Origin: QHVT01 sp036389275
Lineage (GTDB): Bacteria; Acidobacteriota; Thermoanaerobaculia; Gp7-AA8
DNA: 64,000 nt
Assembly: GCA_036389275.1 (NCBI GenBank)
Contig: DASVQE010000093.1
Coordinates: 29,969-93,968 of the forward strand
Reading direction: 5' to 3'
The notes under the pieces are model-generated. The model searched no databases. It worked only from the letters and a program-made list of their open reading frames with translations, and was not told the DNA's origin. The position numbers and the translations under genes are program-made. The number at the start of each line of letters is the position of its first letter. The stretch's first letter is position 1. Positions 1 to 7,992 of the stretch are shown piece by piece.

Positions 1-300
1 GGCGATCATGTGGCGGTGATGATGTTCGTCTCGCCGTCGCTGAGCCGCACGAATAGTCCGATGGCGGAGTTGCTGCGGCAGATGGTGATCAGCCCGTCGC
101 GCGCACGCTCGGCCGAGCCGCCGCGCATGCACATCGGGACGGTGCGCAACGGTGAGTCGTGGGCGGATATCGCCCGCCGCGCCACCGGAAACTCCGGCGA
201 CGCCGAGGCGGTGGCGAATCTCAATGGCTACGACCTCGACACCGCCCCACCGAGTGGGCTGACGGTGAAGTTGCCCGAGGCCGTCGCGCCGTCTTCGTAG
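1..300 (+). CDS. C-terminal end of a probable M48-type Zn protease (partial)
   Basis: The frame is open to the left edge of the window, so this is the 3' part of a larger gene; in-frame GTG and ATG codons at 10-24 are probably internal. The last half (motif RNGESWADIARRATGN, then an LNGYDL segment and a VKLPE end) looks like the short LysM-like tail found at the C terminus of TPR-containing M48 metalloproteases, where it follows the catalytic domain. The HExxH motif would lie upstream and cannot be seen. The family is inferred from the tail alone; another protein with a similar tail is possible. It converges on an SGNH hydrolase gene, with a palindromic repeat between them. Confidence 0.55.
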   Translation, partial: GDHVAVMMFVSPSLSRTNSPMAELLRQMVISPSRARSAEPPRMHIGTVRNGESWADIARRATGNSGDAEAVANLNGYDLDTAPPSGLTVKLPEAVAPSS

Positions 301-323
301 GGCGGCAACAGGGAACGACCGGG

Positions 324-446
324 GGCCTCCGGCGGGCCGGCACGGCCGGCGGCGTCGGTCATGCAGCGAACACGCTCGTTCCGGTATGGGACAGTTCTGG
401 CTGCGGCATGACTTGCGCGGCCGGCCGTGCCGGTCCGACGGAGGCC
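324..446. repeat. Palindromic dispersed repeat, copy 1
   Basis: Arms of 26 bases (324-349 and 421-446) are reverse complements with three mismatches and are built from GGCCTCCGGCGGGCCGG-type sequence. The 71-base loop contains GGTCATGCAGC and CGTTCCG. A second copy lies at 50974-51095 in the opposite orientation, and its loop is recognisably the same sequence after reverse complementing. Both copies sit between the 3' ends of converging genes, so a role as a bidirectional terminator or REP/MITE-like element is plausible. The rest of 301-478 shows no gene. Confidence 0.85.
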
Positions 447-478
447 TCGTCGTGACACTGTTGTCGACCGCGAACGCG

Positions 479-1060
479 CTACAACGATCGGGCGATGGCT
501 TGGGCGATTTTCAGGCCGCCGGGGCCGGAGGGCTCGATGGGGTTCGCGTAGTCGGACGGTTCGGTGCAGACGAGGCGGAGGTCGATCAGCGGCAGGTCGT
601 GCGCGAGCGCGGTGCGAACGATGACGTCGTTGAAGATGCAGAGGGCGATGCGCGCGACCGTGGCCTGCTCGCCGAGGTTGCCGTTGTAGATCGTGCAGAG
701 CGTCAGCTTGCGATCGAGTGAGAGCGCCGCGGCGATCGCTTCGCGGTAATCCGCTTCGAACGGTTCGACCCGTTCGGCGAAGAGCAGCAGCGTCTCCGTG
801 GTCGAGCGCACGGGACGCGCGAGCAGGTCCGTGCTGCGCAGCGCATCGTTGCCGCCGACGGAGATCACGAGATGCGTGGCGTCGTCCGGAACGCGGCGGA
901 GCTGCGTGTGGAGGTTGCGGATCACCGCGCCGTCGACCGCTGCGAGCGTCGCGCGCCACGGCTTCGGCAGGACGCTCCGCAGATGCGTGACCACATCCGG
1001 CTCGCCGCGCGTGTAGGCGGCGTTGTCGAAGATCGAGTCGCCGAGGAGAACGACGTGCAC
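479..1060 (-). CDS. SGNH/GDSL-family hydrolase lacking the usual catalytic His
   Basis: A 193-residue protein beginning with the block I motif GDSIFDN (catalytic Ser) at residues 7-13. It carries a block III GGND motif and a VIS strand before it, as in SGNH esterases that act on small esters, acyl groups or carbohydrates. In block V, where most members have DxxH, this protein reads NPIEPSGPGG, with Glu where His would be expected. Related proteins may share this, so it may not be dead, but the triad is atypical. There is no signal peptide. The start is GTG, nine bases after the dehydrogenase stop on the same strand and with no clear ribosome site, so the two are probably cotranscribed. Confidence 0.8.
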   Translation of the reverse strand: MHVVLLGDSIFDNAAYTRGEPDVVTHLRSVLPKPWRATLAAVDGAVIRNLHTQLRRVPDDATHLVISVGGNDALRSTDLLARPVRSTTETLLLFAERVEPFEADYREAIAAALSLDRKLTLCTIYNGNLGEQATVARIALCIFNDVIVRTALAHDLPLIDLRLVCTEPSDYANPIEPSGPGGLKIAQAIARSL

Positions 1061-1062
1061 GA

Positions 1063-1079
1063 TTTGCGTCTAGTGCAAA
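1063..1079. repeat. 17-bp palindrome TTTGCGTCTNNNGCAAA, copy 1
   Basis: The sequence is TTTGCGTCTAGTGCAAA. With flanking bases the inverted repeat extends to 7-bp arms (1061-1081). It spans the stop codon of the 2-hydroxyacid dehydrogenase gene and the gap before the SGNH hydrolase. It is one of five equally spaced copies in the window. Confidence 0.75.
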
Positions 1080-1993
1080 TCGTTGGCCGCGAATTTTGCG
1101 ACTGCGTCAAAGGCCTGGCCGAAGTAGAGCTCGTAACTGTCGCGCTCCACGTAGCCGAGGTGCGGCGTGCAGAGCGCGTTGTCGAGGGAGAGCAGCGGAT
1201 CGGTGGAAGTCGGCTCCGACTCGTACACATCCACGGCGGCGAAGCCGGGACGGCCGGCGCGGAGTGCGGCGGCGAGCGCGTGCGGCTCGATCAATTCCGC
1301 GCGGCTGGTGTTGACCAGCAGCGAGTCCGGCTTCATGCGCGCGAGATCGGCGGCGGTGACGATGCCGCGGGTCTCTTTCGTCAGACGCAAATGCAAGGAC
1401 AGGACGTCGGACGCGGCGAAGAGATCGCGCTCGATGCGGAACCCGTCCGCCTGCGCGCGCGACTGCGACCCTTCGCGGCCCCACACGATCACATTCATTC
1501 CGAACGCGCCGCCGTAGCCGGCGACGAGGCTGCCGATCTTGCCGTAGCCGAAGATGCCGAGCGTGCGGCCGCGCAGCGCCGTGCCGACGCTCCCTTGCCA
1601 CTCGCCGCGCTTGAGGCGCGACCACTCCTGCGGGATGCGGCGCATCGACGCCATGATCAGCGCCCAGGTCAGCTCCGCCGGCGCCACCGGCGAGCCGGTG
1701 CCGAGCGCGATTTCGACGCCGCGACGCGCGCAGGCGTCGGTGTCGATGTGCGCCGCGCCCTTGCCCGTCTGCGCGATCAGTTTCAGCTTCGGCAGTCGCG
1801 AGAGCAGCGTCTCGTCGATCTTCGTCCGCTCGCGGATCAGCACGAGCGCGTCGGCATCGGCGAAGCGTTGCGCGAGCTGCTCCACGTCCGTCACGCTGTC
1901 GTTGTAGATCGTCACCTCGTGACCGGCGAGCTTCGCGAAGCATTCGAGGTGACGGACCGCGTCCTGATAGTCGTCGGGAATGACGATCTTCAT
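1070..1993 (-). CDS. D-2-hydroxyacid dehydrogenase family protein
   Basis: A 307-residue NAD(P)-dependent dehydrogenase of the D-isomer 2-hydroxyacid family, cytoplasmic. The Rossmann fingerprint is GYGKIG at residues 149-154. The family's catalytic positions are visible as Arg231 (NTSRAEL), the acid in DVYESEP (about 255-261) and His278 (TPHLGY). The N-terminal flavodoxin-like substrate domain begins MKIVIPDDYQ. The substrate is unknown; phosphoglycerate dehydrogenase and glyoxylate or hydroxypyruvate reductase belong to the same fold. ATG at 1991-1993 was chosen because it overlaps the upstream stop as ATGA and because translation further upstream does not resemble the family. Confidence 0.9.
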   Translation of the reverse strand: MKIVIPDDYQDAVRHLECFAKLAGHEVTIYNDSVTDVEQLAQRFADADALVLIRERTKIDETLLSRLPKLKLIAQTGKGAAHIDTDACARRGVEIALGTGSPVAPAELTWALIMASMRRIPQEWSRLKRGEWQGSVGTALRGRTLGIFGYGKIGSLVAGYGGAFGMNVIVWGREGSQSRAQADGFRIERDLFAASDVLSLHLRLTKETRGIVTAADLARMKPDSLLVNTSRAELIEPHALAAALRAGRPGFAAVDVYESEPTSTDPLLSLDNALCTPHLGYVERDSYELYFGQAFDAVAKFAANDLH

Positions 1994-2448
1994 TGCGCGC
2001 GGCGGAAGTGCAGGACCTCCGTCTCTTCCTTCCCGTCGTTCGCGTAGGTCTCGCTCTTGTCGAACGCATTCGCGCCCTCGAAATGCACGACGGCGCGGAC
2101 GAGGTGCGAAGCGCCGGCCGAGGCGAGATTCGTGGCGTCGACGAACGTGAACGTCAGCTCGTCGCCGGCCGACTTCGTCAGCGCGAGGCGCGGCTGATTT
2201 CCTTGCGCGCAGTAATGCGTGAGCAGCAGCCGCGCGCCGTCGGGATGGTAGATGGTGAGCGTCTCCCGTCCCGAGGGCGTGCGCCACGTCTCGACGAGCG
2301 CGCTGTCGTTCGCGACCAGGCGGTAATTCACGCGCACGACGGAACCGCGGGCGTTCTTCGCTTCCCAATCGCCGGCGAGCGATTGCAGCCGGGTGAAAGC
2401 ATCGGGCGGAGGCGCGAGCAGCAGCGTCAGGACGAATGCGAGCGGCAT
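1990..2448 (-). CDS. Exported protein of unknown function (lipocalin-like DUF1579 style)
   Basis: A 152-residue protein with a short hydrophobic N terminus (MPLAFVLTLLLAPPP) that looks like a Sec signal. LQSLAGDWEAK follows, then alternating strands with YRLVANDSALVETW and an HPDGARLLLTHYC segment. The order 'LxGxW ... thy' resembles small secreted beta-barrel proteins of the DUF1579 kind. That is a weak resemblance, so function is unassigned. Its stop overlaps the start of the dehydrogenase gene (ATGA), which indicates translational coupling. Confidence 0.75.
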   Translation of the reverse strand: MPLAFVLTLLLAPPPDAFTRLQSLAGDWEAKNARGSVVRVNYRLVANDSALVETWRTPSGRETLTIYHPDGARLLLTHYCAQGNQPRLALTKSAGDELTFTFVDATNLASAGASHLVRAVVHFEGANAFDKSETYANDGKEETEVLHFRRAQ

Positions 2449-2466
2449 CGGAGGATCATACGATCC

Positions 2467-3345
2467 TCACCGGCCGAAGGTATCGCAGTCGGAGATCCGT
2501 CCCGACTCGAAGCCGCGACGGAACCACTGCGCGCGCTGCTCGGCCGAGCCGTGCGTCCACGACTCCGGATTGACGGCGCGTCCCGACATTTTCTGGATGC
2601 GGTCATCGCCGACCGATGAGGCGGCGGCGAGACCCTCGTCGACGTCGTCGGGATCGAGCAGGTTGCGCTGCGCGGTGGAGTGGCCCCATACGCCGGCCAG
2701 GCAGTCGGCCTGCAGCTCGAGCCGCACCGAGTATTCGTTGGCGTTGCGGCGGTCTTCTTCCATCGCCTGATGGGCCTTGTCGGAGATGCCGAGGATGTGC
2801 TGCACGTGATGGCCGATCTCGTGCGCGAGCACGTACGCCTGGGCGAAGTCGCCGGGCGCGCCGAAGCGCCGCTGCAGCTCGTCGTAGAACGCGAGATCGA
2901 TGTAGACCTTCTCGTCCGACGGGCAGTAGAACGGGCCGGTGGCCGCCTGCGCGTAGCCGCAGCCGGAGGACGTGGCGTCGCGGAAGAGGACCAGTTTGGA
3001 GTGGCGGTACGGGACGTTCTGCTGCTGCAGGATCTCGGTCCAGGTCTTCTGCGCGTCGTCGAGGACGAACGAGATGAACTCGACGGTCTTCGCCTCCTCC
3101 GGCGTCTGCTGCACCGGCGCGGTCGAGTCGACCGGCGCCTGCTGCTGCTGCACCGCGCCGCCGCCTCCGCCGCCGCTGAAGAGCGCGAAAAAATTCTTGC
3201 CGGTGAGAAGACTCAGCACGAGCAGGATGATGGCGCCGCCGCAGCCGATGGTCGGTCCGCGGCCGAAGCCGAATCCGCCGAAGCCTCCGCCTCCGCCGCG
3301 ACGATCTTCAATGTCCGAGCTGACTCCGCCTGGCGTCCAACGCAT
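2467..3345 (-). CDS. Membrane-anchored neutral zinc metallopeptidase (YpfJ family)
   Basis: A 292-residue protein with the layout of the YpfJ/KPN_00456 family (COG2321). A glycine-rich basic N terminus with RWTPGG is followed by one membrane segment at about 36-50, a Gly/Gln-rich linker, then the peptidase domain facing the periplasm. The zinc site is HEIGHH at 175-180, and the Glu in LELQADCLAG near 210 is the likely third ligand. Two Cys (in SGCGYAQA and FYCPSDE) are placed as in relatives. Its natural substrate is not known. The gene is divergent from the VWA lipoprotein gene with an 84-base gap. Confidence 0.93.
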   Translation of the reverse strand: MRWTPGGVSSDIEDRRGGGGGFGGFGFGRGPTIGCGGAIILLVLSLLTGKNFFALFSGGGGGGAVQQQQAPVDSTAPVQQTPEEAKTVEFISFVLDDAQKTWTEILQQQNVPYRHSKLVLFRDATSSGCGYAQAATGPFYCPSDEKVYIDLAFYDELQRRFGAPGDFAQAYVLAHEIGHHVQHILGISDKAHQAMEEDRRNANEYSVRLELQADCLAGVWGHSTAQRNLLDPDDVDEGLAAASSVGDDRIQKMSGRAVNPESWTHGSAEQRAQWFRRGFESGRISDCDTFGR

Positions 3346-3429
3346 GCCGAGCGGAGTTAGCAGTAGTCATGCCTCCTCGGTTTCTCTTTCGCCGGCAACG
3401 GAGTCCAAGAGAAGCGAAAGGAGCACACA

Positions 3430-5058
3430 ATGCGCAAAGTCCTCATCGTCGTGAGCGCGCTGCTCACGTTTCTCCCGTTCGGCTGCAAGATCAGCGACGG
3501 CCCGGGCGTGACATCCACCAACGAGGCCATGGTCTCGGAGCAGCCGGTGCCTCCGCCGCCCGCGCCGAAGCCGGAGCTGCAGGCCGGCGGCGTCGCGAAC
3601 GGCATGGTCGCGGTGGCGCCGACGTCGGCGCCGGCTCTCTACGACGCGTACGACGCGGCGCACAACACCGAGGAGTACGGACGGATCGCCGAGAACACCT
3701 TCCTGCGCGCCACCGACAATCCGCTCTCGACCTTCTCCATCGACGTCGACCGCGCCTCGTACGCGAACGTGCGCCGCTTCCTCGCCGCCGGACAGCGGCC
3801 GCCGAAGGACGCCGTGCGGGTCGAGGAGATGGTCAACTACTTTACTTATGACTACCCGGCGCCGACGGGCGGCGCGCCGTTCTCGATCTCGACGGAGCTG
3901 GCGGCCTGCCCCTGGAACCCGCAGCACGAGCTGCTGCTGGTCGGGCTGCAGGGCCAGCGCGTCGACACGCGCGACCTGCCGCCGGCGAATCTGGTCTTCC
4001 TCATCGACAGCTCCGGCTCGATGCAGTCGGCCGACAAGCTGCCGCTGGTCAAGAGCGCCTTGCGCCTGCTCGTCGAGCAGCTCCGGCCGCAGGATCGCGT
4101 GGCCATCGTCGCCTACGCCGGCAGCGCGGGCCTGGTGCTGCCGTCGACGAAAGCGTCGAACAAGGCGGAGATCCTCGCCGCGATCGATCAGCTCGAAGCG
4201 GGCGGCTCGACGGCCGGCGGCGAAGGGATCGTGCTCGCCTACGACGTCGCGAAACAGAATCTCGAGCGCCACGGCAACAACCGGGTGATCCTCGCCACCG
4301 ACGGCGACTTCAACATCGGCGTGACTTCCGACGGCGAGCTGGAGTCGCTGATCGAGCAGAAGCGGCGCGACGGCATCTTCCTCACGGTCCTCGGCTTCGG
4401 CACGGGCAACATCAAAGACTCGAAGATGGAGCTGCTGGCCGACAAGGGCAACGGCAACTACGCGTACATCGACACGATCGACGAGGCGCGCAAGACGCTC
4501 GTGCACGAGATCGGCGCAACGCTGCTGACGATCGCCAAGGACGTGAAGATCCAGGTGGAGTTCAATCCGGCGCGCGTCGGTGCGTATCGCCTGATCGGCT
4601 ACGAGAATCGCCTGCTGCAGAAGGAAGACTTCAACAACGATGCGAAGGACGCGGGCGAGCTCGGCGCCGGCCATTCGGTGACGGCGCTCTACGAGATCAT
4701 CCCGCCGGGAGCGGATGTGCCGAATGCGTCCGTCGATCCGCTGAAGTACCAGACCGCGTCGGCGCGCGACGGCGGCAACGAACTGGCCACGGTGAAGCTG
4801 CGCTACAAGGATCCCGACGGCGAGACGAGCAAGCTGCTCACGCAGACGGTGTCCGACACGCCGTCGCCGGTTCTCTCCGACAACCTCCGCCTCGCCGCCA
4901 CGGTCGCGGAGCTCGGCATGCTCCTGCGCGACTCGGAATTCAAAGGCCACGCAACGTACGACTCCGCGCTGCAACTCGCGCAGTCGATCCGCGCCGCCGA
5001 CGATGAAGGGTATCGCCGCGATCTGCTGTCGATGATCGCGCAAGCGAAAGGGATGTAG
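3430..5058 (+). CDS. VWA-domain lipoprotein, YfbK type (VWF_N-VWA-DUF3520)
   Basis: A 542-residue protein. Residues 1-19 form a lipoprotein signal ending LPFGC (Cys19). A Pro-rich spacer and the VWF_N region (TFSIDVDRASYANVRR, about 100-116) follow, then a VWA domain whose metal site DSSGSM is at 193-198, with a TDGDFNIG segment further on. The C-terminal third matches the DUF3520 region seen in proteins annotated as Ca-activated chloride channel-like. It probably acts as an envelope adhesion or scaffold protein rather than a channel. AAAGGAG lies 9 bases before the ATG. An octamer hairpin array follows the stop. Confidence 0.93.
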   Translation: MRKVLIVVSALLTFLPFGCKISDGPGVTSTNEAMVSEQPVPPPPAPKPELQAGGVANGMVAVAPTSAPALYDAYDAAHNTEEYGRIAENTFLRATDNPLSTFSIDVDRASYANVRRFLAAGQRPPKDAVRVEEMVNYFTYDYPAPTGGAPFSISTELAACPWNPQHELLLVGLQGQRVDTRDLPPANLVFLIDSSGSMQSADKLPLVKSALRLLVEQLRPQDRVAIVAYAGSAGLVLPSTKASNKAEILAAIDQLEAGGSTAGGEGIVLAYDVAKQNLERHGNNRVILATDGDFNIGVTSDGELESLIEQKRRDGIFLTVLGFGTGNIKDSKMELLADKGNGNYAYIDTIDEARKTLVHEIGATLLTIAKDVKIQVEFNPARVGAYRLIGYENRLLQKEDFNNDAKDAGELGAGHSVTALYEIIPPGADVPNASVDPLKYQTASARDGGNELATVKLRYKDPDGETSKLLTQTVSDTPSPVLSDNLRLAATVAELGMLLRDSEFKGHATYDSALQLAQSIRAADDEGYRRDLLSMIAQAKGM

Positions 5059-5071
5059 GGCGCTGACGCGC

Positions 5072-5162
5072 GGCTCCTCGGCTCCTCGGGTCCTCGGGTC
5101 CTCGCGGTTCTCGGTTCTCGGCTGTCTCCCGAGGAGCCGAGGAGCCGAGGACCCGAGGACCC
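5072..5162. repeat. Inverted array of 8-base units (GCTCCTCG / GGTCCTCG)
   Basis: Four forward octamers (5072-5104), a short degenerate stretch and then the reverse-complement units (5130-5162) can fold into a long hairpin. It lies between the VWA gene and the next gene. Related arrays with TTCCTCGG units occur at 43751-43843 and from 63933 to the right edge. There is no U-rich tail, so it is not a textbook terminator. Confidence 0.85.
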
Positions 5163-5164
5163 TT

Positions 5165-5170
5165 TACACT
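5165..5170 (+). promoter_or_regulatory. TACACT -10 box, probably giving a leaderless mRNA
   Basis: TACACT fits TANNNT and ends six bases before the GTG start at 5177. There is no Shine-Dalgarno sequence in between. A transcript starting about 7 bases below the box would begin at the start codon. Confidence 0.55.
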
Positions 5171-5176
5171 CTCCCC

Positions 5177-5692
5177 GTGTCCGAGATCCAGCCTCGCACC
5201 AGTCTCGACAACCTGTTGCGCACGGTGCAGCAGCACCATGTGCAGTTGAGCGTGATGGCGGATACGAAGGCGAGCATCCTGATCACGATCTCTTCGATCG
5301 TGCTGACCATCGCCTTGAGCCGGTCGGGCGATCCGCAGTTGCGGCCGGCGCTATTGACGCTGGCGGTGGCGTGTCTCTTCTCGCTGGTGCTGGCGGTGAT
5401 CGCGGTGCTGCCGACGTTCGCGCCGCGCTCCGTTCGCACGGGACGCGCGCCGGCGAATCTGCTCTTCTTCGGCTACTTCGGCGGCATCAGCGAAGAGGAG
5501 TTCCGGCGGCAGATGCTGCCGATCCTCTCCTCCGACGACGCGCTCTACGATGCCGCCTTGCGCGACATCTACAGCCTCGGCACGTATCTCTATCGCAAGA
5601 AATACCGCTTCCTGCGCATCGCGTACGTCGCGCTGCTGGCCGGCTTCATCTTCGCGACCACCGTCGAGGCGTGGGTGCTCTGGTCGACGTGA
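5177..5692 (+). CDS. Three-helix membrane protein resembling Pycsar effector PycTM (DUF5706)
   Basis: A 171-residue inner-membrane protein. An N-terminal helix with QHHVQLSVMADTKAS leads into hydrophobic segments at about 33-48 and 58-80. A cytoplasmic loop holds NLLFFGYFGGISEEEF and an LYDAALRDIYSLGTYLYRKK helix, and a last membrane segment lies at about 146-168. The ADxKAS motif before TM1, the FFGYF loop and the RKKYRFLR helix before the last TM are typical of the DUF5706 family. Members of that family are the membrane-disrupting effectors of Pycsar anti-phage systems, triggered by cCMP or cUMP. No nucleotide cyclase gene lies beside it here, so its role is uncertain. Confidence 0.75.
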   Translation: MSEIQPRTSLDNLLRTVQQHHVQLSVMADTKASILITISSIVLTIALSRSGDPQLRPALLTLAVACLFSLVLAVIAVLPTFAPRSVRTGRAPANLLFFGYFGGISEEEFRRQMLPILSSDDALYDAALRDIYSLGTYLYRKKYRFLRIAYVALLAGFIFATTVEAWVLWST

Positions 5693-5696
5693 GGCG

Positions 5697-6491
5697 TCAC
5701 TTCACCGAGAACCATTTGGCGATCTTCTTCACGTCGTCGACGATCGCCGGCACGACCACGCCGACCACCTCGAGATGGTCGCGCGTCTCCATCAGCATCT
5801 TCTGCAGCGTGGCCTCGTCCCAGGTGCGTGGTCGCGAGGCGGACTGCACGAAGTAATCGACCCAGTCGGCGAGATAGGCGCGGCGCGTGCGCGTGAGCAC
5901 CTGCACGCAGCCGGCCTGTCCCGCTTTCGGCGAGTCGCCGAGCGGAGTGAGCGCGGTGACAAAGTACGGACCGCGGCGCGTCTCGCCGAGGCGGTCGAGG
6001 ATGCGGCGGGCGCGCGCGTGGTTGTAGTGCGCGAGGATCCAGCGCGCCAGCTCTTTGCGGTCCTTCCCTACCGCCGGCGCGGCGGTGGTCGGGAAGAAGA
6101 AGACGTTCAGCTCCGAGCGCGGATTGTTCGCGAGCGCCGTCGGCAGATCGTCCGCGACGTGCAGCAGCCGCTCGATCACGTGCAGCGCGGTGTCGATCTC
6201 GTCGGCGTTCTGCGGCACGTCGCGAATGAGCACGTACGAGTAGAGCCCGAAGCCCGACGGCTCCGGCGCGCCGGTAGGCCAGACCGCCCACGCCGGCTCG
6301 AAGACGGCGGTCGCCGTCTCTATCGTCGTGGTTGTCGTCGCCGGCACGGTGGTCGTCGGCAGCGGCAACGGCGGCAACGCGGCGGTGGGCGGCGGCTCGG
6401 CGGAAGTCGGAGGTGGTGAGGTCGTCATGCCGCTGCTCGCGCAGCGCAGCGTCACGATGGTGATCAACACGAGCAGCCAGCGCGTTCTCAC
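5697..6491 (-). CDS. Lipoprotein of unknown function with a Thr/Pro-rich linker
   Basis: A 264-residue protein. GTG at 6489-6491 is preceded by GGAGGAAG and begins a lipoprotein signal ending LRC (the signal's Cys at about residue 17). A low-complexity Pro/Thr linker (about 20-60, including a TTTTT run) follows. The C-terminal part is a helical domain with LNVFFFPTT and HYNHARARRIL segments that I do not recognise. Its start overlaps the stop of the small membrane-protein gene upstream as GTGA, so they form one unit. It converges on the PycTM-like gene with only four bases between stops. Confidence 0.8.
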   Translation of the reverse strand: MRTRWLLVLITIVTLRCASSGMTTSPPPTSAEPPPTAALPPLPLPTTTVPATTTTTIETATAVFEPAWAVWPTGAPEPSGFGLYSYVLIRDVPQNADEIDTALHVIERLLHVADDLPTALANNPRSELNVFFFPTTAAPAVGKDRKELARWILAHYNHARARRILDRLGETRRGPYFVTALTPLGDSPKAGQAGCVQVLTRTRRAYLADWVDYFVQSASRPRTWDEATLQKMLMETRDHLEVVGVVVPAIVDDVKKIAKWFSVK

Positions 6492-6667
6492 GCCTTCCTC
6501 CGGAAGAAGACCCGCCCGATCACCTCGATGATGGCGAAGACGACGATCACCACGCCGAGGGTGGCGCCGGTGCCGAGCGGCACATCGGCGGCGTAGAAGA
6601 TGATGGCGATGGCGGCGGCGATGACCACGCCGAGGAGCACGCGCGTGCGGACGCGGGAAAAATCCAT
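6488..6667 (-). CDS. Small two-helix membrane protein (59 residues)
   Basis: The ATG at 6665-6667 begins MDFSRVRTRVLLGVV and the reading frame runs to TGA at 6488. It has two hydrophobic stretches (about residues 10-26 and 36-51) joined by a short loop with DVPLGTGA, and a basic tail VFFRRKA. The fold resembles small DUF-type membrane proteins with two helices. The 3' end contains the ribosome site of the downstream lipoprotein gene and the two overlap by four bases, so expression is probably coupled. Function is unknown. Confidence 0.75.
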   Translation of the reverse strand: MDFSRVRTRVLLGVVIAAAIAIIFYAADVPLGTGATLGVVIVVFAIIEVIGRVFFRRKA

Positions 6668-6714
6668 CTTCCATAGGAGAGACGCGGCGCGCGCGATTCC
6701 CTACCTCCCGTTGC

Positions 6715-6720
6715 TAGACT
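6715..6720 (+). promoter_or_regulatory. TAGACT -10 box, probably giving a leaderless mRNA
   Basis: TAGACT ends six bases before the GTG start at 6727, the same geometry as at 5165 and 37634. No ribosome-binding sequence is present. Confidence 0.55.
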
Positions 6721-6726
6721 GCGCCC

Positions 6727-7926
6727 GTGCGACGACTCCTGCCTCTCCTTCTCCTTCTCTTCTCTGCCGCCGCGGTTGCGAAGCCGATTGTCATTCGCGC
6801 GCCGCGCGTCATCGACGGACGCGGACATCTGCTGCGCAACGCGGCGGTGGTCGTCGACGGGACGAAGATCGTGCGCGTCGAGGAGCATCCGCGGCACGTC
6901 GACGTCGAGCTGCGCGACGCGACGCTGATGCCCGGCGGCATCGACACGCACGTGCACATCGCCTGGCACTTCGACCGCGACGGCCGCTCGCACGACGACG
7001 AGACGGACCGCAACGAGTCGCCCGCGGAGAGCGCGCTGTACGCGGCGGAGAATGCGTACAAGACGCTGATGGGCGGCATCACCACCGTGCAGTCCCTCGG
7101 CGCGCCGATGGACAAGCCGCTGCGTGACGCCATCGCGCGCGGCGTGCTGCCCGGCCCGCGGATCCTCACCGCCATCGATCCGCTTTACGACGAAAAGCTC
7201 TCCGCGGCCGAGCTGCGCGCGCAGGTCGGCCACGCCGCGGACGAAGGAGCCGACGTCATCAAGGTCTTTGCGTCGCAGAGCATCCGCACCGGCGGCGCGC
7301 CGACGATGTCGCAGGAGCAGATGGACGCGATCTGCGGCGAGGCGAAGCAGCGGCATCTGCGCGTGGCGGTGCACGCGCACGGTCCGGAGAGCGTGGCCCG
7401 CGCGGTGCGCGCCGGCTGCACGTCCGTCGAGCATGGCGCGCTGATCGGCCAGCCGGAGCTCGACCTGATGGCCGCGCACGGGACGTACTTTGATCCGAAC
7501 ACGGACCTGATCTTCCGCAATTACTTCGAGAACAAGCAGCACTTCCTCGGCATCGGCAGCTACACCGAGGAAGGCTTCGCGGCGATGGCGAAAGCGGTGC
7601 CGCGGGTGCTGGACGTGTTCAAGAAAGGGCTGCAGACGAAGAACCTCAAGATCGTCTTCGGCACCGACGCCGTAGCCGGCTCGCACGGGCGCAACTTCCA
7701 GGAGCTGATCTACCGCGTCCGCACCGGCGGCCAGGCTCCGATGGCGGCCATCACCTCCGCCACTTCGCTGGCCGCCGAGTCCCTCGGCCTGGGGAGCGTC
7801 ACCGGCACCATCGCGCCCGGCTACGAAGCGGATCTCATTGGAATTGCAGGAGATCCGCTGCAGGACATCGGCGCGCTGGAGCACGTGGTGTTCGTGATGA
7901 AAGCCGGGACGATCTTCAAACAGTAG
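6727..7926 (+). CDS. Exported amidohydrolase (imidazolonepropionase-like metal-dependent hydrolase)
   Basis: A 399-residue protein with a Sec signal (RRLLPLLLLLFSAAAVA, cut near 18). The amidohydrolase metal ligands are all visible: His75 and His77 in DTHVH, Lys179 in DVIKVFAS (probably carboxylated), His216/218 in AVHAHG, His236 in SVEHGALI and Asp314 in FGTDAV. These fit the secreted COG1228 group, whose members act on small cyclic amides or dipeptides as prolidase-like or unknown enzymes. The exact substrate cannot be read from the sequence. GTG was chosen because the signal peptide begins there. Confidence 0.92.
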   Translation: MRRLLPLLLLLFSAAAVAKPIVIRAPRVIDGRGHLLRNAAVVVDGTKIVRVEEHPRHVDVELRDATLMPGGIDTHVHIAWHFDRDGRSHDDETDRNESPAESALYAAENAYKTLMGGITTVQSLGAPMDKPLRDAIARGVLPGPRILTAIDPLYDEKLSAAELRAQVGHAADEGADVIKVFASQSIRTGGAPTMSQEQMDAICGEAKQRHLRVAVHAHGPESVARAVRAGCTSVEHGALIGQPELDLMAAHGTYFDPNTDLIFRNYFENKQHFLGIGSYTEEGFAAMAKAVPRVLDVFKKGLQTKNLKIVFGTDAVAGSHGRNFQELIYRVRTGGQAPMAAITSATSLAAESLGLGSVTGTIAPGYEADLIGIAGDPLQDIGALEHVVFVMKAGTIFKQ

Positions 7927-7992
7927 CTGAGCCCGGCACGTGGCGGTAGTAGCGCCGCGACCACGGTACGCGGTGTGCATCCGGGCGCAGCC

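Noticed and set aside
5177..5692. A full Pycsar defence operon
   Set aside because: No cyclase gene lies on either side, so only an effector-like gene can be claimed.
6547..7980. Long minus-strand reading frame opposite the amidohydrolase gene
   Set aside because: It is Arg/His-rich shadow translation of a clear plus-strand gene with catalytic motifs, typical of GC-rich DNA.
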